This document shows positions 1 to 8,980 of a DNA stretch of 38,478 nt, in pieces; the stretch's first letter is position 1; the number at the start of each line of letters is the position of its first letter. The notes under the pieces are model-generated. The model was given only the letters and a program-made list of their open reading frames with translations, did no database searches and was not told the DNA's origin. The DNA comes from Alphaproteobacteria bacterium (lineage in GTDB: Bacteria > Pseudomonadota > Alphaproteobacteria > JAUXUR01): the NCBI GenBank assembly GCA_030696155.1, contig JAUYSY010000004.1, positions 1-38,478 of the forward strand, given 5' to 3'. The translations under genes were made by a program, and so were the position numbers.

Positions 1-740
1 TATTTATTTTTTCTTTTTTGCGTCCTCAATTTTTAAAGGAAAGTAGACTTTTTTTGGGTGATTCTTTGACACCTGCTATTAATTTTATTGATGCTCCCTT
101 TCAAAGTATTCGAAATGCTTTTCATGCGTTAACAAATTTTACTGAATTAAGTGAAGAAAATGAAAAGCTAAATTTACAAAAACAACAATTGCTTCAATGG
201 CGGCAACTTGCTTTAAAGCTAGAGGCTGAAAATCTTTCTCTCAAAGAATTATTGCGTTTTCTGCCTGATAATAAAGCAGAATTTGTAACAGCATCTGTTG
301 TGTTTAGCAATATGACGGATGGACGTTCTCTGGTTATTCGAGCAGATTCTTCTCAAAAAATTCAAAAAGGTAATCTTGTTTTAGGTAAAAATGGGGTTAT
401 TGGTAAAATTGTTGAAATTGGTGAAAAGCATGCCCGTATTCTTTTGATTAATGATGCAAATTCACGCATTCCTGTGCGTGTTGAAGGAAAGAATATTTCT
501 GCTTTGGTTGCAGGTGATTTAAAAGGTAATCTAAAACTTTTATACGTGCCACAAGGCGTTTTTTTATCGCCTAATGATCGTTTGTTAACATCATCAGATG
601 GACAGGTTATTCCGCAAGGTTATTTTTTAGGCACAATTGGTAATATTCAAGATGATCAAATAGAGGTAATTCCATCTTCATCGCTTGAATCTATTGATTT
701 TGTGATCGTTATTGTGCAAGCTGTTGATGCAGCAATTTAA
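1..740 (+). CDS. mreC: Rod shape-determining protein MreC (5' end outside window)
   Basis: MreC is the bitopic inner-membrane protein that links the MreB cytoskeleton to the cell-wall elongation machinery. The frame is open from the first bases of the window, so the TTG at 18 is only an in-window start. The residues just before it (FIFSFL) look like the end of the N-terminal membrane helix. After it come a coiled-coil stretch rich in Glu, Leu and Gln (about residues 43-80 from the TTG) and the periplasmic beta domain, with family-typical stretches such as LVLGKNGVIGKIVEIG and NDANSRIPV. No mreD follows; the next thing downstream is a family A repeat that starts 12 nt after the stop. Identification is by overall family resemblance and is firm; only the N-terminus is missing. 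Confidence 0.93.
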   Translation, partial: FIFSFLRPQFLKESRLFLGDSLTPAINFIDAPFQSIRNAFHALTNFTELSEENEKLNLQKQQLLQWRQLALKLEAENLSLKELLRFLPDNKAEFVTASVVFSNMTDGRSLVIRADSSQKIQKGNLVLGKNGVIGKIVEIGEKHARILLINDANSRIPVRVEGKNISALVAGDLKGNLKLLYVPQGVFLSPNDRLLTSSDGQVIPQGYFLGTIGNIQDDQIEVIPSSSLESIDFVIVIVQAVDAAI

Positions 741-751
741 TATCATCTTTG

Positions 752-881
752 AAACTCTACTACTGTGGTCGATTGATGCGTCGTTTCGGTACTCAGATCC
801 TCATGTATGAAAGAATACACGAAGGAACCCGTGCCAAATCTCCTATCACTCGTCTCACATTAGCGAGTTTCGAAAGAAGTC
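752..881 (+). repeat. Family A dispersed repeat, copy 1 (130 nt)
   Basis: Near-identical in length and clearly similar in sequence to the reverse complements of 2394-2523 and 15527-15656. Shared blocks include GGTACTCAGATCCTCATGTA and TCTCCTATCAC. This copy lies between mreC and nhaD and has no stop in the nhaD frame. It reads MRRFGTQILMYERIHEG and then TRAKSPITRLT before running into the nhaD start. Confidence 0.9.
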
Positions 882-901
882 TAGTAACTCATGGAATAAA
901 A

Positions 902-2329
902 ATGAAAAAAAACACCTTTGGATTTATAATTTTTATCTATATATTTTTTCAATTAAGCGATTCTTTCGCGATTGTTATGAATCCTGAATTATTTGAAATA
1001 TCAAAAAACTTACAAAGTTATTGGGGGATTCCTTTTGCAGGGATGCTTTTATCGATTGCTCTTTTTCCATTGTTTGCGCCTCATTTTTGGGAAAAATATT
1101 ATAGTATTGTTACTTTTTGTTGGACGTTATTATTTATTATTCCTTTTTCTTTTATTTATACATCATCTTTGTCTTCTCATTTAGTGATTGAAACTATAAT
1201 TGAGGAATATCTTCCTTTTATATTGCTTCTTCTGGCCTTATACACAATAACGGGTGGTATTCATATTTCAGGAAAATTTGCAGGCACGCCTACATTTAAT
1301 CTTATTTTTATTACGATTGGTACGTTGCTTGCTAGTTTTATCGGAACGACAGGCGCGTCTATGCTTTTTATACGTCCTTTAATTCGTGCAAATGCATGGC
1401 GTAAGCATCGTGTTCATACCATCGTCTTTTTTATATTTTTAGTATCGAATATCGGTGGATCGTTAACACCCATTGGTGACCCACCTCTTTTTATAGGTTT
1501 TTTAATGGGTGTAGGGTTCTTTTGGACCATGACGCATATGTTTTTACCTTTTCTGATTGCCTGTGTTTTGTTGCTTGTTGTGTACTATTTTTTAGAGCAA
1601 TATTTTTTTAAACGCGATCATGATTATGAAGATGAACATGCGGCTGACGCGCCAAGACTTAAGATTGAAGGTAAACGTAATTTTTGGCTGTTACTGATTG
1701 TTATATTGGCTGTTTTTTTAAGTGGTCAATTTAAAAATGATTATGCACTTCATTTAGGTGAACTTCACTTAAAGCTTAATAGTATTTTAAGGGACAGTAC
1801 ATTTATATTATTGACAATTTTATCCATTAAACAGACCTCTTCGTATATTCGGGAGCATAACCATTTTTCTTGGGAGCCTATTAAAGAGGTAGGCATTTTA
1901 TTTATTGGGATTTTTATCACGATTATTCCAATGATTTTAATATTGAAAGCAGGGCTAGACGGTGCTTTTAAACCACTTGTTGAATTAAGTTTTCATGCAG
2001 ATGGAACGCCTAACAATAATCTGTTTTTTTGGTTAACAGGTATATTATCAAGCTTTTTGGATAATGCCCCTACTTATCTTGTTTTCTTTAATTTAGCAGG
2101 CGGTGATGCAAATCATTTAATGACAGCACTTTCAACAACGTTGATTGCCATTTCTGCAGGATCTGTCTTTATGGGCGCTAATTCTTATATAGGCAATGCA
2201 CCTAATATGATGGTTAAAGCAATCGCAGAATCACGTGGTATTAAGATGCCAAGTTTTTTTGGATATATGGTATGGGTTTTATGTATAAATATTCCAATAT
2301 TTCTGATCATTAGCTTTTTGTTTTTTTAG
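902..2329 (+). CDS. nhaD: NhaD-type Na+/H+ antiporter (ArsB/NhaD ion transporter superfamily)
   Basis: This is a polytopic inner-membrane protein of 475 residues, predicted to exchange Na+ for H+ and so contribute to pH and sodium homeostasis. Family signatures are visible: GGSLTPIGDPPLF at residues 185-197, then SSFLDNAPTYLVFF and FMGANSYIGNAPNMM in the C-terminal half. About eleven or twelve hydrophobic segments can be picked out. The frame is open back to 749, but those extra 51 codons are mostly a family A repeat. The ATG at 902 begins the first hydrophobic helix and is preferred, although its Shine-Dalgarno is weak (TGGA). Related carriers of the superfamily move other anions or cations, so the substrate is inferred from the NhaD-like motifs. 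Confidence 0.85.
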   Translation: MKKNTFGFIIFIYIFFQLSDSFAIVMNPELFEISKNLQSYWGIPFAGMLLSIALFPLFAPHFWEKYYSIVTFCWTLLFIIPFSFIYTSSLSSHLVIETIIEEYLPFILLLLALYTITGGIHISGKFAGTPTFNLIFITIGTLLASFIGTTGASMLFIRPLIRANAWRKHRVHTIVFFIFLVSNIGGSLTPIGDPPLFIGFLMGVGFFWTMTHMFLPFLIACVLLLVVYYFLEQYFFKRDHDYEDEHAADAPRLKIEGKRNFWLLLIVILAVFLSGQFKNDYALHLGELHLKLNSILRDSTFILLTILSIKQTSSYIREHNHFSWEPIKEVGILFIGIFITIIPMILILKAGLDGAFKPLVELSFHADGTPNNNLFFWLTGILSSFLDNAPTYLVFFNLAGGDANHLMTALSTTLIAISAGSVFMGANSYIGNAPNMMVKAIAESRGIKMPSFFGYMVWVLCINIPIFLIISFLFF

Positions 2330-2393
2330 AATATATAGTCGATCAACTTTATGCGGATACGTCGTAAATTCTTTTCACTTACACTCTGCTTAT

Positions 2394-2523
2394 GACTTCT
2401 TTTGAAATTCGCTGATGTGAGATGAGTGATAGGAGATTCGGCACGGAAGACCGCAATGTATTCTTCATACATGAGGATCTGAGTACCAAAGAGACGCATC
2501 AATCAACCAGAGCAGTAGAATTT
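2394..2523 (-). repeat. Family A dispersed repeat, copy 2 (130 nt)
   Basis: Same element as 752-881 in the opposite orientation. Read on the minus strand it is open as MRLFGTQILMYEEYIAVF and then RAESPITHLTSANFKRS. It contains a short palindrome (ATGTAT, then ATACAT) in its centre. It fills most of the 203-nt space between nhaD and the convergent binding-protein gene. Confidence 0.9.
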
Positions 2524-2532
2524 CGATGAAGT

Positions 2533-3834
2533 CTAGTCGACGACGCGTTCTTGCCAAGACGGCATCGGAAAGGCAAGTTGTGCCCAAGCCCCTGATAATG
2601 GATAAACAATTTTATAAACGCCATTCATTAATTGGTATAAAATCATTGGTTTTGCTTTATTTTTTTCTTTATCAAAACGAATTTCACCATAAAGTGTTTT
2701 TAATTTCGTTTGTTCTAAGGCATCACGTACTTTTTCTGAATCAATAGATTGTGCTCGTTCAATAGCATCAGCCAAAAGGATAAGGGAAGCGCTCGCTCCT
2801 GCTGAATGATAAGGCGGATTCATATTATATTTAAGATTGTAACTAATCGCATAATCTGCGGAAGATGCAAAAAAACGATCAGAAAAATTTAAAAATGGAT
2901 CCCATTGAGAGGCACATAAAATATAGTCAGATTTTGGTTTAAGATCTTCAATTTTTGAGGCATCACAATGCGTCATTGCAACCATTGGAAAATCGATTTT
3001 CTTTTTTGAAAGTTCGTTCACAAAAGGACGTCCACCATCGGCTAATAATGTTGCAACCAACAAATCCGGTTTTAATGGTGCTATTTGGTCCAATACATCA
3101 CTTATATCTTTTGATGACGCACCAATTGTATAATCACCTACTAATTGCATCTTCCACTCTTGCAAGGTTTCAACGACACCCGCTCTTATATCCTGACTGC
3201 TTGCTTCGTCGCGTGCAATAATAGCAATTTTAAGATCTTCTGCTTTACGGCCTCTAGCGAGCGATGCTTCACCTAATAATTTAATCGCTGGTTTTAGATA
3301 TTGGTCAGCTGAAGAACTTGTACTAAAGGTGTAATGTAAATTTGGAGAATATAAGAGCAATGCTGTTCCTTGAGATTGAACAAAAGGTATTTTGTATTTT
3401 TCAGCTAATGGATAAATTGCAGAAGCGATATTAGACCCATAAGGACCAAGTAGAAATTTTACCCCTTTTTTGATGAGGTCTTCAGCACCCACCTTAGAAG
3501 TGTTTGGATCTGAAGCGCCATCTGCATAGATGAGTTCTAATTTGTAAAATCGATTGCCGACGCGTATCCCGCCGCGTGTATTAATTTGATCAAGAGCAAT
3601 GTCATACCCTTTGCGTACAATTTGCTCAATTTCTTTAAGCATTCCTGTTTGTGCAATAACGGCGCCAATCTTGATGGTGTCATTGTCAGTATTTGCAAGA
3701 GATGGTTGTTCTGCAGGTTTTGTTTCGACGGCGATGATTGTTGATTTTCCATTTTCTGCATAGATATTAAAACTTACGACGACTAAGAATAAATTGATAA
3801 CAAAAATTTTTATTGTTGTGCTTATCTGGGTCAT
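2533..3834 (-). CDS. ABC-type amino-acid/branched-chain substrate-binding protein (Peripla_BP_6 fold)
   Basis: Periplasmic ligand-binding protein of the LivJ/LivK type, about 433 residues. An N-terminal signal peptide is visible (hydrophobic core FVINLFLVVVSF, likely cleavage after NIYA). The mature domain begins at IKIGAVIAQTG, followed by the family-typical GYDIALDQINTRGGI, the ADGASDPN stretch and a FLLGPYGSNI block. The start is chosen at 3834: GTGGAG lies 9 nt upstream of that ATG, while the in-frame ATGs at 3861 and 3843 lack proper spacing. No permease or ATPase gene is adjacent, so it is an orphan in this window. The ligand cannot be read from sequence. A cell-wall-related (penicillin-binding protein activator) role is a less likely alternative. 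Confidence 0.8.
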   Translation of the reverse strand: MTQISTTIKIFVINLFLVVVSFNIYAENGKSTIIAVETKPAEQPSLANTDNDTIKIGAVIAQTGMLKEIEQIVRKGYDIALDQINTRGGIRVGNRFYKLELIYADGASDPNTSKVGAEDLIKKGVKFLLGPYGSNIASAIYPLAEKYKIPFVQSQGTALLLYSPNLHYTFSTSSSADQYLKPAIKLLGEASLARGRKAEDLKIAIIARDEASSQDIRAGVVETLQEWKMQLVGDYTIGASSKDISDVLDQIAPLKPDLLVATLLADGGRPFVNELSKKKIDFPMVAMTHCDASKIEDLKPKSDYILCASQWDPFLNFSDRFFASSADYAISYNLKYNMNPPYHSAGASASLILLADAIERAQSIDSEKVRDALEQTKLKTLYGEIRFDKEKNKAKPMILYQLMNGVYKIVYPLSGAWAQLAFPMPSWQERVVD

Positions 3835-3870
3835 TTTAAGCATCTCCACATGTTTTATCATTAACGATAT

Positions 3871-3978
3871 AAATTATGCGGCAAAGTCTAGAAAGGTCGA
3901 GAACCGGAACGGAATGCACCTCTTTGTACATGAGTACCGGAAGCTGCGTCCTGACGACGAATTTGCCCATAGGGTGGA
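3871..3978 (+). repeat. Family B palindromic repeat, copy 1 (about 108 nt)
   Basis: Matches 22131-22238 in the same orientation and 36152-36258 in reverse. The centre is an imperfect hairpin between CCGGAACGGA and GTACATGAGTACCGG. The plus-strand frame is open and reads AKSRKVENRNG, then FVHEYRKLRPDDEFAHR. The repeat sits between the start of the binding-protein gene and the stop of the STAND gene, both on the minus strand. Confidence 0.9.
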
Positions 3979-3988
3979 TTGTTAACAT

Positions 3989-6900
3989 TTAAAAAATACC
4001 TAAAAAGTAACGCTGTCTTTCAATGGGTGAAAATTCTTTTTTGACAAGGTCTTTGGCAAAATCAATAATTGTTTCTGTTGATTTAAACACAGGCACAAGT
4101 TGAATTTGACCATTAGCAAGGGTTATAGCAATTTGGTTATTTAATGGGTTTAAGGTAGCGCTTAAAACGGGGATTGGACCTTTATGAAGCAATGCTATTT
4201 CTTCCCCCGTTTCGACATCCCAAATACATGCAGTGCCATCGGTTGACGCAGAATAAATGCGTGTGTCATCAGGACTAAAGAAGGCTTGTTCAATGCTCCC
4301 AAGATGTTTTGAAATTTGGATTAACTGACGTCCATTATAAGCATGCCATAATGAAATTGTTTGGTCATCACTTCCGGTTAGAATCATTTTTGAATTCTTC
4401 GTTATATCGACATGTTTAACAGGACCTTTATGACCTTCTAAAAGAAAAATTTCCTCACCTGTTTTTGTATTCCAAAGCCTTGCCGTACGATCATCTGAAC
4501 CTGTGACAAGTCTTGTGCCTTCAGGATTCAAAACCATTTTAGTTAATGGCCCTTTATGTCCATTGAAACGAACAAGCTCAGCATTTTTATCAAGTCCCCA
4601 TTTAATAGCAAAGCCATCACTGCCAATCGAGTAAAGAAGATTATCGTCATGTGAAAAAACAAGCTGTTGAATTTTACCTTTATGACCAACAAGCTGGGCT
4701 TTTTCTTGTCCACTATGGGTATCAAATAGACGTATCGTGCGATCATCGCCGCCTGTTGCAATGATTTTTTCATCATGACTAAAAGTAAGCGCGTTTACAT
4801 CGCTTTTGTGACCGATTAGGGTATAACGCGGTTGCGAACCGCCATCATCCCATAATTCAACATCTCCATTACGTAAAGCAATGGCAAAATATTGTCCTTT
4901 GGGACTGTAAAGAGCAGTTGTAATAGATTGTGGTTCACGTTTAATATTATTTGTTTCTTTACCTTTATTCGTTGACCATAAACGCACAAAACCATCCCAG
5001 CCAGCTGTTAAAAATTGATCCCCCTTGGGACTAAAAGATAATGCATAAATACGATTTTGATGTGCATCAATGGTGGTTTTGCCGCCAATTTTGGATATTT
5101 TCCATAATTCAACTTTACCTTTGGCACGTGCCGTTAATAAGGATTTTCCATGCGGTAAAACATAAATTTTATTTAAAAATGATGAACCTGTATCTAAAAT
5201 CATAAATTGTTCACCATTGTCAGTTTTCCACAACCGAAAGGTGCCATCCTGACCGCAGGTTGTCAAAAAAGAATTGGCTTCACAAAAACTTGATTCTAAT
5301 ACTGGGCCATCATGGCCAGATAATATTTTGATAAGTTTCGGTTCTTTTACTAAAGACCAAAGACGTGCTGTTCCATCGCGAGATGTACTTGCAAGATGAT
5401 GTCCATCGGGACTTATTTTTAGCGATGTTAAACTTCCATAATGACCTTCAAGGTTTGTTTTTTGACCATTTTGGCGATCAATCATAATGATTGAACCATC
5501 ATCAGCAGCAGCAATGAGTAATTTTTGATTAGGGTGAAGGCTTAAAAAATAAAGGGGATTACTATGTTCATATAATATTTTAGAATTATTGGTTTTAAGG
5601 TCCCATTCACGAATTGTTTTATCCAGTGACGTCGTTATAAGTGTGTCGCCTGTTGATGTGAACGCAAGATCTGTTAACCAATCCTGATGACCAAGAAGTT
5701 CTGCTTTTTGTGTGAAGGAATTTAAATCCCAAAGTCGTATTGTTTTATCTAATGAAATGGAAGCCAGCATTTTATTTTCAGGGTCAAACGCAATTTTTTC
5801 AACGCTGGCTTTATGCCCTTCAAGTGTTTTAATAAGTTTTGCGGTCGAGGGATCCCATATTTTGATGGTGCTATCTATAGAGCAAGAAACAAGCATTTTA
5901 CCATCTTTGGAAAAAAGAAGTTGAGTAATGCGGCCTTCATGGGCATTAACTTGCTGTGCGTTTTCATCAGGTGTTGCAACATTCCATAATCGAAATTGCC
6001 CTGTTTCTGTTGATGCTGCAATGCGTGTTAAATCAGGACTCATAACAAAAGAAGTAATGAGGGCTTTTAATCCATCATAATCCGTTTTATTGCGATAATT
6101 ATAAAGTGCTTTATAAAGGGATGCTTCCGCTTGAACAACATAAGGGCGTTCAAAATGATCATCTTTTTTTGGCAATGCTTCAAGAGAGAGTAAAATTGAT
6201 GTTTCAATGCGTCCAGCATCCGTTTCACGTTGTGCAAGATCAGCTAAAAAATGAGATTGATTGCGTAATCCACGTGAAAATTGAAGTTCAGCGCGTAATT
6301 TTGCAATTTCAGAGGCATGACTTGAAATTTCTGCTTTACGTGCTGATTGTTTTGCATTTTGAGCACTTTCTTCAGCTTCTTTTTGTGCATTTTTAGCATT
6401 GTCAGCCTCTTTTTCAGCTGTTTTTTGGGCGCTTTGTGCTGCTTTTTGGCCTCTATATCCGGTGTAACCACCAACGACCGCAACAAGGGATAAGATAGCA
6501 AAAACAAAAGAAAGTGCTCTGAAAAGATTTAATTTTCTACGTGTTTCAGCTTCTTTTTCTTGTAAAAAAGATTCATAATTTTCAACTGATTTTTCAATAT
6601 AATGAATAAGGACAGGCTCTAAATCTTCGCGTCGTTGTAAAAGATCTCGCCCATCAATAAGAGGTTTGCCTGCTGCTAGTAAATATTCGTCACGTTCGTT
6701 TTCGCTTTTCCATTGAGTTTCAGCATCTGTTATACGTGCACGAACACGTAAAAACTCTAGATCTTGCTGAAGCCATTCTTGTACACGCGGCCAATGTGAA
6801 ATAAGCGATTCATGCGCAATCCGGATAACAGATTGGCCTACATCGTTTTGATCTGAAACAATAAGACGCGCTTTGATGAATGCATCAATAAAAAGTTTAC

Positions 6901-8605
6901 GATTCTCATTTGTTGCCGTGTTTTCAAGAAGAACGCGCCGTGCAAATGGTTTAACAGCGTCACTTTTTTCAAGTGTAATAAGCTTGCCACAAATGTAGGG
7001 AAGTTCATTTTGTGCGGATTCTGGCAAATCTTGAAAGATTTCTTCAGCGCGACGGGCCAGCGCCCCTGCAATGCCGCCTAAATTTTCATAGGCTTCAAAT
7101 GTAAGGACGTTACCTTCTGTGCGCTCTTGAAACAAAGCATCAAGCACAAATTCAAGGAGTGGTAAATTTTCAGGTGATTTTGCTGCTTCTTCGTGGAGTA
7201 GATCATCAAGTTTCGCACCATCAGATTTGCGCACTTCAAATTTAAGACCCGCAGCGCGTGCAGGATGTCTGATCATTTGACCGATTTCATGGAAATCAGG
7301 GGGAAGCAAATGATATTGGCCTTCACCTTCTTTAAGTTCAATAAGATCTGGATATTCAGCGGCACGGTGATAAAAATCACTGCGCATTGTAGCTATAATC
7401 CAGACAAGTCCAGATTGTGCTAATGCTGTAATAATTTTTATAAAAAGTTCATTTTCTTCATGGCTAATAGCGTCATTTGTAAAAATTTCTTCGAATTGAT
7501 CAATAAGGAGCGCAAGTTTTGCAACAGGTGCTTCTTTTAAATTTTCTTTTTCCTTAATTTCTTGGGCTGCTTGGTTTAATCCAATTTTAAGTGTTGAAAT
7601 AAGCCCTGTAGATGATTCACGCATCAGATTAAGTAAATCTTGATGATCTAGGCCTGTCCCAAGAATTTCGTGCAAAGCTGTTTTTGATAAAAGTGCAAAG
7701 GTAAGTGCACGCAAAAGATTGCCAGCGCCAGCGTCCGATGGGCGCATCATTGCATAGCGCCAAAGGCCTACACCTTCAACAATGCCGGGCTGTATAATGG
7801 TTGCAAGAACACCAGCGCGCGCCAATGACGATTTACCGCCCCCGCTCATGCCTAAAATCATCACAAAAGCACAATTTTGTGCTGCACGATTTTGGAGCGC
7901 TTGTTTAATTTCTGCAATTTCGCGTGTTCTACCAAAGAATACGGCGGCGTGATCAATATCAAAAGGTTCTAATCCACGGAAAGGTGAGCCCTTACTCCAG
8001 GTAATATTGGTGGTGTCGCCCGTGTCAGTTACATGTGTTGGTAGTTTATTTTTAAGAAAACGTCTTAAATGAACTTCTAAAATTTCTTCAAATTGATCAG
8101 GTGTTTCAAACATATGATAGGCGTTTTGAAAGCCTTTTTCAGGATTACCAAACCAATTGTCACAAAATGCTTCTAATGCTTTTTTTTGTCTTAATCGTTC
8201 AAGTAATGCCCCTTCATCTTGAATCGATTGTAATGCAATCTGACTTTTACGATAGGTCATAATTTCAGGACGGCCTGTGGCTTTAAAGCCTTCTAAGGCA
8301 TCTTCAAATTCCCATTCAGTACCGGATGAATATAATGATCCATCAGCTTTTTTAAATTTTTCGGGTAATCTTGTGCCCAGACGAGACCAAAGAATAAGAA
8401 TCATTAAGTCGGTGTCAGAGGGGCGAATAAGTTCGTCTTGATAATGGCCAGTGGAGCGTAAGGGTTCGTGTTCCCATAAAATAACATCAAGATTAAAAAA
8501 ATTGGCAAATTCACCTTGTAATCTGTCAAGCACACGTGCCGAAATTAGGCGTTCTTGGCCCACATCACCTGGGGATGAAATAAATATTCTAAGGTCTTTT
8601 TTCAT
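3989..8605 (-). CDS. DUF4062-STAND NTPase (nSTAND1 type)-WD40 protein
   Basis: A giant protein of 1,538 residues. Residues 3-110 look like DUF4062 (begins RIFISSPGDVGQERL, later LWSRLGTRLP). Residues 205-620 are a STAND P-loop NTPase, with an FRGLEPFD entry motif, Walker A GMSGGGKSS at 252-260 and Walker B LALLIDQFEE at 364-373. A single hydrophobic helix lies at about 697-714, and an Ala/Glu/Lys-rich coiled coil at 717-790. From about 845 to the end there are some 15 WD40 units, most ending in xLWD-like motifs, enough for two propellers. The start is set at the ATG at 8605, where DUF4062 proteins normally begin; an upstream TTG at 8644 would add 13 unconvincing residues. STAND proteins are signal-activated switches, and several bacterial ones act in anti-phage defence. 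The function here is inferred and the ligand unknown. Confidence 0.85.
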   Translation of the reverse strand: MKKDLRIFISSPGDVGQERLISARVLDRLQGEFANFFNLDVILWEHEPLRSTGHYQDELIRPSDTDLMILILWSRLGTRLPEKFKKADGSLYSSGTEWEFEDALEGFKATGRPEIMTYRKSQIALQSIQDEGALLERLRQKKALEAFCDNWFGNPEKGFQNAYHMFETPDQFEEILEVHLRRFLKNKLPTHVTDTGDTTNITWSKGSPFRGLEPFDIDHAAVFFGRTREIAEIKQALQNRAAQNCAFVMILGMSGGGKSSLARAGVLATIIQPGIVEGVGLWRYAMMRPSDAGAGNLLRALTFALLSKTALHEILGTGLDHQDLLNLMRESSTGLISTLKIGLNQAAQEIKEKENLKEAPVAKLALLIDQFEEIFTNDAISHEENELFIKIITALAQSGLVWIIATMRSDFYHRAAEYPDLIELKEGEGQYHLLPPDFHEIGQMIRHPARAAGLKFEVRKSDGAKLDDLLHEEAAKSPENLPLLEFVLDALFQERTEGNVLTFEAYENLGGIAGALARRAEEIFQDLPESAQNELPYICGKLITLEKSDAVKPFARRVLLENTATNENRKLFIDAFIKARLIVSDQNDVGQSVIRIAHESLISHWPRVQEWLQQDLEFLRVRARITDAETQWKSENERDEYLLAAGKPLIDGRDLLQRREDLEPVLIHYIEKSVENYESFLQEKEAETRRKLNLFRALSFVFAILSLVAVVGGYTGYRGQKAAQSAQKTAEKEADNAKNAQKEAEESAQNAKQSARKAEISSHASEIAKLRAELQFSRGLRNQSHFLADLAQRETDAGRIETSILLSLEALPKKDDHFERPYVVQAEASLYKALYNYRNKTDYDGLKALITSFVMSPDLTRIAASTETGQFRLWNVATPDENAQQVNAHEGRITQLLFSKDGKMLVSCSIDSTIKIWDPSTAKLIKTLEGHKASVEKIAFDPENKMLASISLDKTIRLWDLNSFTQKAELLGHQDWLTDLAFTSTGDTLITTSLDKTIREWDLKTNNSKILYEHSNPLYFLSLHPNQKLLIAAADDGSIIMIDRQNGQKTNLEGHYGSLTSLKISPDGHHLASTSRDGTARLWSLVKEPKLIKILSGHDGPVLESSFCEANSFLTTCGQDGTFRLWKTDNGEQFMILDTGSSFLNKIYVLPHGKSLLTARAKGKVELWKISKIGGKTTIDAHQNRIYALSFSPKGDQFLTAGWDGFVRLWSTNKGKETNNIKREPQSITTALYSPKGQYFAIALRNGDVELWDDGGSQPRYTLIGHKSDVNALTFSHDEKIIATGGDDRTIRLFDTHSGQEKAQLVGHKGKIQQLVFSHDDNLLYSIGSDGFAIKWGLDKNAELVRFNGHKGPLTKMVLNPEGTRLVTGSDDRTARLWNTKTGEEIFLLEGHKGPVKHVDITKNSKMILTGSDDQTISLWHAYNGRQLIQISKHLGSIEQAFFSPDDTRIYSASTDGTACIWDVETGEEIALLHKGPIPVLSATLNPLNNQIAITLANGQIQLVPVFKSTETIIDFAKDLVKKEFSPIERQRYFLGIF

Positions 8606-8980
8606 TCGTTTATTTGCCCACTTGCCCGTAGGGGAGGGTCGCAAGATTTAATTAAAGCGTTTCCTGTTTTTTATTCTAACAGCATTGCGTATTTAGGGAA
8701 TAGAGAAAATGAAACGATGGAGATCTTTGTCTTTAAGATTGATTTTTATGCGGCATTTTAATTTATTAAAAGTTTCATTATCTCCAGCAATGTGAGGATA
8801 TATGGTAGATATGTCAGATAGTTGGAAAAAAAATATTAAGTTCCCCCAGTTTGGATTGCATTTTGGAAGTTAATAAGTTATGCATGTCATTTATGCTTAT
8901 CTATAAAAAATTGACGTTGTGTCACTTAAAAATATAAGCATCAAGTTTTTAATAATTTTGTTAACAAAAAGGGTTCATCC
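8606..8980. other. Divergent intergenic region
   Basis: About 375 nt between the divergent STAND gene and hppA. It is AT-rich and I see no gene or family A, B or C repeat in it. The only element I can support is the hppA promoter near its right end. Confidence 0.6.
8911..8938 (+). promoter_or_regulatory. Predicted sigma-70-type promoter of hppA
   Basis: TTGACG (8911-8916) and TATAAG (8933-8938) are separated by 16 nt and lie about 43 nt before the hppA start codon. Both boxes match the housekeeping consensus at five of six positions. Confidence 0.6.

Noticed and set aside
2526..2747. Plus-strand frame overlapping the end of the binding-protein gene
   Set aside because: It is antisense to a well-supported gene and its translation is low-complexity.
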